14,140 nucleotides of DNA from Spirogloea muscicola (taxonomy: Eukaryota > Streptophyta > Zygnematophyceae > Spirogloeales > Spirogloeaceae): assembly GCA_009602725.1 (NCBI GenBank), contig WELB01000059.1:388544-402683 (forward strand), in the 5' to 3' direction. This document shows, in pieces, positions 8,174 through 14,140 of this stretch (the stretch's first letter is position 1; the number at the start of each line of letters is the position of its first letter). A model generated the notes under the pieces. That model was given only the letters and a program-made list of their open reading frames with translations. It was not told the origin of the DNA and did not search any database. The translations under genes and the position numbers were made by a program.

Positions 8174-8703
8174 ACCATGGAAGCGACGGGCGATTGCGTG
8201 GCGGGCGAGCTGGTTAAGTAGCTGGGCGAGCCCTTCTTCTTTCTTCACAGCGCGCCGCGCAAGCCTGGCTAGCAGGTCGAGCCACGCTGGGACCCGAGAG
8301 CCCCGTGCACGTCCACGGCCAGCGGCACGAGCTCGGCCCCAGCCAGACGAGGGCGACAGCTGTGGTGGCCAACCCCGGAAAATGGATACGGACAGAGCGA
8401 GAATCGCTCTCCTGCCGTGGGGCTCACAAACAGTAACACCTGCAGCCACCACCAACTGCCGGGAGCGCAGACGGGGGGGCCGAAACGGCGGCCACGCGAC
8501 GGGCAACTCGTCGGTTCCAACGACCTCCCAAGGCCTCATCAAACTGGGGCCGCCCCGCCTCTCCAGGTGGTAAGTCGTGCGCGCTCGATTGCCACCCGTA
8601 ACGGCGGTCGAACGACGTCCAACGGCGAGGGAGGGTCGGCCGGCCCGGCGCCACGTGACGGCCGGGCCCACGTGCAAGCCCGGCGGCCGGCCAATGGGCC
8701 GCG
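8174..8703. promoter_or_regulatory. GC-rich upstream region with two G-boxes and a CCAAT box
   Basis: No supported gene. It holds two CACGTG G-boxes (8652-8657 and 8669-8674, 17 bp apart) and a CCAAT box (8691-8695), about 245-290 bp before the proposed start at 8941. Copy A reads away on the other strand, so the region may serve both directions. Long open frames here are expected from base composition. Confidence 0.35.
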
Positions 8704-8839
8704 GCCACGATGGCGGGCGGGGGCGGTGCGCGGCCCAGAAGTGCGCCAGCTGGCGCGGGGTCTCTTGGCGCAGGGCCGCCGGGGGCCCGCCACGCTGGCG
8801 GGGCGGCCGCCACGCTGGCGAGGGCCCTGCCACGGTGGC
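8704..8839. promoter_or_regulatory. Cluster of five GCCA-N2/3-TGGC palindromes
   Basis: GCCACGATGGC at 8704, GCCAGCTGGC at 8745 (inside the perfect 14-base palindrome GCGCCAGCTGGCGC), GCCACGCTGGC at 8789 and 8809, GCCACGGTGGC at 8829. Spacing is 41, 44, 20 and 20 bases, close to multiples of two helical turns. The last three also form a 20-base tandem repeat. It lies 100-240 bp before the start at 8941, where a dimeric regulator could bind. Confidence 0.45.
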
Positions 8840-8940
8840 AGGAGGAGGGGCCCAGAACAGCCCGGCCCGGCCGTGGCGACGAAAAGCGCACAACGCTTTC
8901 CCCCGCAGCCCCACCCGCCGCCGCCGCCGCCGCCGCCGCC

Positions 8941-9425
8941 ATGGCCGCCGCCGCCGCCGCTCGGGAGCTGAGCGCGGTGCTCCTGCCAGCTCCGAGGTCG
9001 CCACCTGGCCGACGCCTCGCTCACGCGACTTGGCTTGGACCTGCACGGTGACCACGTGGGGCCCNACCGCCGCTCCCGCTCCCGCTCGCCGCCGGCCGGC
9101 GAGGGCGGCGACCAGATGGTGCCCGGGGACCGGCCGGGCCCGTGGCTCGCGCCCCCGCCGCCGTACGACGCGCCTGCCAGGTGGGGCCCCTGCCGCCGCA
9201 TCCCTAGCACAGATGGAAAGAGCAACAGTCTTCCAAGTTGGAGGTCACAGGTTCGAGTCCTGTAGAGTTCTGCGGCTCCCTCTCCCCGCCGCCGTCTAAC
9301 CTGTCGGCCTCCCTCCTCCGCTGCAGCGCCAGGCAGCACGACGACGCGCTGCTGGGGTGCAGCCACTTCCCGTACCGCCACCTCGGCCTGCTTCCTGCGG
9401 AGCACCGCACAGCCCTGGCCGCCAG
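8941..9425 (+). CDS. 5' exons of uncertain linkage, possibly of the pseudokinase gene
   Basis: Two exons with strong GC3 bias. Exon 1 opens with ATG at 8941 after a GCC run and encodes an alanine-rich start (MAAAAAARELSAVLL). The coherent downstream frame (RHLADASLTRLGLDLHGDHVGP, then an RS-rich stretch, ending APPPPYDAPA at donor 9181) is shifted by one base. One extra C near 8986 would explain it. Base 9065 is an N, so local quality is doubtful. Exon 2 is 9327-9425 (reads DDALLGCSHFPYRHLGLLP); the phase-2 junction 9180/9327 fits. Joining exon 2 to the kinase frame at 9728 does not fit in phase. Either a small intron is missed, or this is a separate small gene whose second exon reads on unspliced to a TGA at 9445-9447. 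No family recognised. Confidence 0.45.
9198..9271 (+). pseudogene. tRNA-Gly(UCC)-like sequence or tRNA-derived SINE
   Basis: An intact Pol III A box (TAGCACAGATGG from 9205) and perfect B box (GGTTCGAGTCC at 9250-9260). The T arm is a perfect 5-bp stem ACAGG/CCTGT with loop TTCGAGT. The anticodon loop CTTCCAA gives UCC, with 4 of 5 stem pairs (two wobble). The D stem has one mismatch. The acceptor stem pairs only about 4 of 7, although CCGCA (9196-9200) and TGCGG (9271-9275) pair just outside. It sits in the 9181-9326 intron on the sense strand. No T-run terminator follows. Confidence 0.55.
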
Positions 9426-9727
9426 GTGCGCCGCGGCACAGCACTGAGTTGCCGGCCCCTTGGCGGCGGCAGCGGCCGAGGCAAGCGGAAGAGCCGGCAG
9501 TCGCTGACGCCTATGTCGATGCCGACGTGCAGCTTCAGGGCGGCCAGCCCACCGGGCGGCGGGTACCCGGCCATCGGCGACAGCGGCGGCGTTGTCGGCG
9601 TCGGCTATTCGCACCCTTTCGCAGTGCGCCCCTCTCCTCCCACCTCCCCACCTCGCTCCTTCCTGGTGCTCGTCCCTCTCTCCCTCTCCATCATCCCCAC
9701 TGATGGGTCGTGTTGTGTTTGTTGCAG
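9426..9727 (+). other. Intron or 5' untranslated region before the kinase exon
   Basis: Starts with donor GTGCGC and ends with a good acceptor (TGTTTGTTGCAG) directly before the ATG at 9728. A C/T-rich tract lies near 9640-9700. No other feature was seen. Confidence 0.45.
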
Positions 9728-12368
9728 ATGCGGAAGTCATGGCCGACCTATGGTGGGGCCCATGACACCGCCGGAGGAGCCCTTGGCATGGAGGTCAAGG
9801 GTGAGCCCTGTGGCGGTCGAGCGCCGTCGCAGCAGCAGCGCAGCAGGGGGATGTCAACGCTCGACGGCGTATACAAAGCCGCCCCTGGCAGCGGCGGCGA
9901 TGGCGCAGGGGGCAGCGGCAGCGGCTGCCGCCACACCAACAGCACAATGGACACGTGGACAGGAGGCGGCGGCAATGAGGGCGGCGGCAGTGGCGGCGGT
10001 TACTCTGCTGGGACCGGCGGAGGCGGCGAGGGGGGTCCCCACCAGGTGTCGTCGGGCCGGCCGCTGCCTCGTCACGGTGCCTCCATGGCAGTCTCAGTGG
10101 AGATGGACCTTTACCTCACTGCCAGCCAGCGGGTGCCGCCATACCCACCTCCGCCGCTCGCCGCGCCGCGCCCGCTGCCCTCGTCCAAGGCCGTACCGGC
10201 CTGGCCTTTGAAGGCGGCGCCGCCGATGTCGCGCGGCTTTGGTGCATTCCACATCCCCACGTGGAGCTCACCACCGCCGCCTCCGCCGCTGCCGCTGCTG
10301 AGGACGGCTGTGAAGGCGGGGGCAGCGGCCAAGGCAGGGGCGGTCGACGTGGGGCCCAGAACGCCGTCGGCTGGGCCCGACAGCCTGCTCGTCCCCGGCA
10401 GCCGCAGCGGCTCCGGCTCCGGCTCCTCTGGCCGCCGCAGGCACCCAGGCAGGCTGCTGCCGGCGGAGGCTGAGCAAGCAGTCCCGCCGCAGCCTCCAGT
10501 ACAAGACCCGCGTGGGCTGGCGCTGTTCGAGCGCGTTACCGTCTCGTCGGCACTGCCGCAGGCCCCCCACCTCCAGGCACTCGGCAGGATCGGCGGCAAT
10601 GCCTGGCCGGAGCCTCAGATCTCGCTGTTCGCGCCGCTGGCAGAGGGGCTCGGCGGCCATAGCCGGCGGCTGCTGGCTGTGGTGGAGGAGTCGCAGCAGA
10701 GCAACTCGGTGCCGACGCCAGCACCAGCACGCGGCTGCGGCGCCTCCAGCTCCTTCTCGGGCGAGACGATGAGCGCCGGTGGATACAGCATTGGCGATGG
10801 ATGCAGCCTGCAGCCCCGCAGCAGCCGTGGCCTCTACACGACCAGTGGTTCGGCGCGGGGCGGCCATGTCCTCTGCCGCGGCTGCGGGGCCGGCAACTGC
10901 GATGGCTGCTGCATGGCAAGCGGCGGCGTCAGGCGGCGCGCCAGGCCAGCGGCCGTGGCGGCGCTGCTGCGGCCAGCGAGCCCGCCGGCGAGCTACAGCG
11001 ACTCAGAATCCTCTCAGTCGGGAGCGGCCCCCAGCGGTGGCGGCAATGGCGGCGGCGGCGACAAACGGCACTGGCGTAGTGATGGCCGCCGCTCTAAGCG
11101 GCTGCGCACCAGCGCCGCCGCCGGGGCGGTGGATTGGCGACGCAGTGATGGTGATGGCGGCAGCGGCGGCGCCGACGATGGCGGCTTCATGCCAGGGCCG
11201 GGCTGGCAACCGGTGTCGCCCCTCATCACCGACGGCCGCACAGTGCTGGCGCAGGACATGGCCAGCGGCGTCTACTTCAGCACGCGCACCATCACGGGCG
11301 CCGACTTTGCGGGCGGCCGCCTCCCGACGCAGCTGCTGCAGCGCTGCTTCGGTCAGGTGGAGGCCCACCTTGCGATGCTCCGCACGCTCAGGTGCCAACT
11401 GCCTCCCTCTCTCCCTGCCCTCTTCTCTCTCTCTCCCTCTCTGTCTCTCCCCCTCTCTCTCCCTCTCTCCTCACTCCATCTCCCTGTGCCTTTCCCCTTC
11501 GTCTCCTTCTTTTTCACACCCTCTTACTTTCACATGGCTATCTCCTCTCTCTCCTCCCCCCGTCCTCCTCTCCGGGTGAACCACATTCTTGGGCCCCCTT
11601 TCTCATCCGGTTGCCCCCATCGCTGCCATCCATGCAGACATCCCAACATCGTACCCTTTTATGGGTGTGAGCGTGCGGCAGACGCGGTGCACGTCTTCTC
11701 AGAGCACGCGGCTGGCACGCTGCTGTCGTCACGCCTCTGGCAAGCCGGCCCGATGCCCGAGGCTGCCATCGCCACGGCCATGCGTCAGGTGCTTGAGGGC
11801 TTAGCGTACCTGCACGCCAACGGCGTGATGCATGGTGAGCTGCGCGGTGCTGCGGTGCTCGTAGCCGCCGACGACAATCACCGCCTCATCGACTTTGGCC
11901 TCGTCACACCTGCCGCCGCCGCCGAGCCCAACTGGGTTGCCCCTGAGCTCCTCCGGAACGAGTCGTGCGGACCCCCTGCCGACCTGTGGAGTGCGGGCTG
12001 CCTGGCGCTGGAGATGGCGACGAGCGTGCCGCCGTGGAGCGAGCAATCCACGCCGGAGATGGTGCGCACGCTCCCCTCCGCTCTGTGTCACTCTATTCCT
12101 TCACCATGTCCCTCGTTCGCTCTCTCTCCTTTGTTGATGGCACTGCTTGCTCAAGGCCTCTGACAGGGCCGCCCTCGCTCTACAGGTGGTGGCAGTGGTG
12201 GCCGGCAGCGACGTGCTGCCCGAGATGCCTGCGCGGCTCTCGAGTGAGTTTGCAAGCTTCGTCGGCACGTGCCTGCGCCGCAACCCCTGCGAGCGGCCAC
12301 TGGCAGCAGAGCTCCTCCGCTTGCACCCCTTCCTGGCGGTGCACCCGCCTAGGACTCTGGACGACTGA
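9728..12368 (+). CDS. MAP3K-like protein with a degenerate kinase domain (probable pseudokinase)
   Basis: Proposed exons 9728-11391, 11638-12061 and 12186-12368; phases agree and give 756 residues from the ATG at 9728, which may be internal. The first 480 residues or so are low complexity (Gly, Pro, Ser, Ala) with a Cys cluster C-x2-C-x4-C-x2-CC at 10874-10912 and a basic NLS-like RRSKRLR near 11086. The kinase domain follows. It has HPNIVPFYG after helix C, GLAYLHANGVMHGELRG, LIDFGLVTP, WVAPELL, DLWSAGCLALEM and a C-lobe end CLRRNPCERPLAAELL, most like MAP3K/STE11 kinases. The Gly-rich loop is unrecognisable. The beta-3 lysine position reads Arg (FSTRTI, codon 11285). HRD is HGE (11831-11839), and the following Lys and Asn are Arg and Ala. 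DFG (11891-11899) and APE remain. The activation segment is very short. So catalysis is probably lost and a scaffold or allosteric role is likely. Confidence 0.8.
11392..11637 (+). other. C/T-rich kinase intron, length divisible by three and stop-free
   Basis: Donor CAG/GTGCCA, acceptor CATGCAG/ACATCC. Splicing joins TLR to HPNIVPF exactly as in canonical kinases. The intron is 246 bases, dominated by CTCTCCC runs, and has no in-frame stop, so retention would insert 82 residues between helix C and strand beta 4. Confidence 0.75.
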
Positions 12369-13037
12369 ACTCAGAACTCCTGCAAAGACGGCCTCGCTGG
12401 CTCGCTCCGTCAACCTGGGCATGCCACTGAGGTCGCAAAACCAAGCTGTTCACTTGCGCTGCCAGGGCAAATGCCTCAGCAGGGATTTAAGCTTGGATCT
12501 AGGTCCTGTACTCCATCAATCTAGGTCCTGTATTCCATCAATCTAAGCACGTAGACATGGCAGCCATGCTGGCAACCTGAGATTATGTTAAGTTACGCCA
12601 TGCTGCATCCTACATCTGCATGTGTCTGACAGTTGCCTGCCCCTAGCTAGCTGGCAGTCTGTCCTCTGTATTGCCGCCAATTTTCTGCTGCCAGCTTGGC
12701 CGGCTTTGATTAAGCAATGATACCCACACAAGCTGCCACCTGCCCTTGTCGCCCTACCTTGATTGTTGCTTTTCGCATATTGAGTGGCTCAACTTTCGGC
12801 GTGTCAAAAGCAATGTTCATTACTGCAATCATTAAGTTGCTGTGGCAATTTGTCGAACAGCTCCACTAATCAGTGGGGCTCATCAAACAGCAGCCTCAGA
12901 GCAGGCAATGCAAGCAGTGTGGATAGTGTCATCAAAGTTTCACAGCCTAATAAGTCATCTTCACAACTTACAAATACATAACCTGGTGCTGCAGCCCAAG
13001 TTTGCTGGCAAGTTCCGAGGGCAGCAGTAGGCAAAGC
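12369..13037. other. Convergent intergenic region with a 22-bp tandem repeat
   Basis: Lies between the 3' ends of the kinase (plus) and cyclophilin (minus) genes. It holds two copies of a 22-base unit (ATCTAGGTCCTGTAYTCCATCA) at 12497-12518 and 12519-12540. No coding similarity was found in the rest. Confidence 0.6.
12968..12972 (-). terminator. Possible TGTAA polyadenylation signal of the cyclophilin gene
   Basis: Minus-strand TGTAA about 66 bases after the cyclophilin stop. TGTAA is the usual poly(A) signal in chlorophyte green algae; here it is a five-base match and could be chance. Confidence 0.25.
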
Positions 13038-14140
13038 TCAATGCTCGGTCATGCCGAGCTGGCCACAATCTGCAATCACGACAGGTTGCATTGGCCGCTC
13101 GTCGCCCATCCCCGGCCGCTTGGCCAGCCGGTTGATGGCATCCACGACCTCGATGCCATCCACCTGTACAACGCGCAGTCGCTGGTTGGGTCACTTGCCA
13201 GCTTCCCAGTCCCCTGCTCCATGGCAGGGTCCGCAGAAGCTCCACAGTGCAGCTGGCAATTCTGATTCCTTCACCTGCAGCAACGGCAGCAGGGAGCTTG
13301 TCGAAGGCCGTCATACTCACCACTTCACCGAAGATCGTATAGGACCCATCGAGGTGGTGCGCAGGCGCCATCATGATGGAGAAGTGCGCTGTATTGGTGT
13401 CGGGGCCCGCGTTCGCCATGGACAGCAAGCCCTTCTGCCATCGCCGAAAACACCACCGTCACCGCCCGCAACAGCGTCAGCGCCACGTCAGTGTCAGCAT
13501 TGAGTCGACAATTGCCGCAAAAGTCAGCAATGGTGTCAATGTCAGGTTCAACGTTGGCAATGAAGTGACTGTCGCGAGCTTGCATGAGCACGGCCCCCAC
13601 GGCCTAAACCCTGAACCCTGAACCCCCCAAGCGCCAAATCCAACTTGGCTGACCCGGTTGTGCTTGAGGATGAGGCCGCCGGGGTCGTTGGCGAACTGGC
13701 CGCCGAAGACGGACTCGACGGGCGCGCCGGCCTGGCAGATGAAGGCGTCGATGACGCGGTAGAACTCGGCGCCGCGGAGCCACAGCGGGCGGCCCGCACC
13801 CTCGCGCCCGGCCTCGTCCGGCACCGACCCCTTCTCGCCCGTGCACAGCGCCCGGAAGTTCTCCGCCGCCCGCGGCGACTGCGGCGCCCAGGTGCGGCTT
13901 AGGTTTAGGGTCCAGGGTTTAGGGTTTAGGTGTTGGCGGCGGCTCTGCCGGCGGCGGCGGCGGCGGCAATGGCGGCGGCGGCGGCGGCGGCGCACCTCCT
14001 TGGTGAAGAGGCGGAAGGTGACGCGGCCGGCGGGCGCGCCGCCGATGGCGACGTCGAAGAAGACGAGCGGCTTGGGGTAGTCGAAGGGGTCCAGCCGCAC
14101 GCCCGGCGGCGTCGGCCGCGCCGCCGGCAGCTCCACGCCG
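13038..14140 (-). CDS. Cyclophilin-type peptidyl-prolyl cis-trans isomerase, 5' end outside window
   Basis: Minus-strand exons: 14140-13996 (open at the edge), 13878-13654, 13434-13321 and 13163-13038, all joined in phase 0, about 202 visible residues. The GTG near the edge is an internal valine, not a start. Family blocks in order: VFFDVAIGG, AGRVTFRLF, AENFRALCTGEKG, an insert of about 15 residues, EFYRVIDAFICQ, LSMANAGPDTN, HLDGSYTIFGEVVDG and PVVIADCGQL. Against human CypA the active-site Arg55, Phe60 and Gln63 are kept. Met61 is Ile, Gln111 His, Phe113 Ser, Trp121 His and His126 Tyr. Weak or altered isomerase activity and poor cyclosporin binding are likely. No targeting signal can be judged because the N-terminus is missing. 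Introns 1 and 2 contain telomere-like tracts. Confidence 0.9.
13603..13628. repeat. Telomere-like tract in cyclophilin intron 2
   Basis: CCTAAACCCTGAACCC and following bases: degenerate CCCTAAA (plant-type) telomere repeats, C-rich on the plus strand. Confidence 0.6.
13899..13930. repeat. Telomere-like tract in cyclophilin intron 1
   Basis: Three to four TTTAGGG-type units (AGGGTTTAGGGTTTAGG with a TTAGGTTTAGGG start), G-rich on the plus strand, so opposite in orientation to the tract at 13603. Plant/green-alga type telomere sequence. Confidence 0.7.
13937..13992. repeat. GGC microsatellite in cyclophilin intron 1
   Basis: Long run of GGC triplets with a few interruptions (one CAATGG) lying between the telomere-like tract and the exon 1 donor at 13995. 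Confidence 0.7.

Noticed and set aside
7973-9055. A 360-codon open frame on the minus strand read as one protein
   Set aside because: Only the C-terminal part (up to about 8173, perhaps 8340) has support from the repeated module. The rest is Arg/Pro/Gly-rich, overlaps the promoter and first exon of the plus-strand gene, and long open frames are expected at this GC content.
9357-10211. Plus-strand 284-codon frame overlapping the kinase N-terminal exon
   Set aside because: It crosses the C/T-rich 9426-9727 stretch and then reads Ala/Gly/Arg-rich sequence in the wrong frame; the frame that reaches the kinase domain has the balanced protein.

Overview
The window looks like nuclear DNA of a green-lineage eukaryote, most likely a GC-rich green alga. 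Reasons: genes are split by many short GT-AG introns; exons are GC-rich and introns less so; the first gene is a plant-type GT77 cell-wall arabinosyltransferase (XEG113-like); two introns carry TTTAGGG-type telomere-like tracts. The donor GTGCGC recurs at four proposed exon ends. I cannot name the species.

Layout. (1) 36-5421, plus strand: an XEG113-like glycosyltransferase gene in about a dozen exons. Its 3' half holds two tandem exon duplications. A 38-codon internal exon exists in two alternative copies (3072-3185 and 3263-3376). The C-terminal exon exists in two copies, each with its own stop (5014-5199 and 5248-5421). A third, partial duplication copies the start of exon 10 into the preceding intron. 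(2) 5422-8940: a repeat-rich interval. It holds four diverged copies of one conserved C-terminal peptide (one on plus, three on minus), a long inverted repeat, a 61-bp-arm hairpin, and a GC-rich promoter-like stretch with G-boxes, a CCAAT box and five copies of a small palindrome. (3) 8941-12368, plus strand: 5' exons of uncertain linkage, with a tRNA-like sequence in the intervening intron, followed by a large low-complexity protein ending in a MAP3K-like kinase domain that has lost key catalytic residues. (4) 12369-13037: convergent intergenic region. (5) 13038-14140, minus strand: a cyclophilin-type peptidyl-prolyl isomerase in four visible exons, its 5' end cut off by the window edge.

The genes do not form an obvious pathway. 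The arabinosyltransferase acts in the secretory pathway on hydroxyproline-rich wall glycoproteins; the pseudokinase and cyclophilin look like unrelated neighbours. The most interesting points are the paired alternative exons of the glycosyltransferase, the repeated coding module in the 6.5-8.2 kb interval whose copies differ mainly at synonymous sites, and the palindrome cluster upstream of 8941. All splice sites were chosen by reading frame, phase and recalled family similarity; no transcript or database evidence was available.
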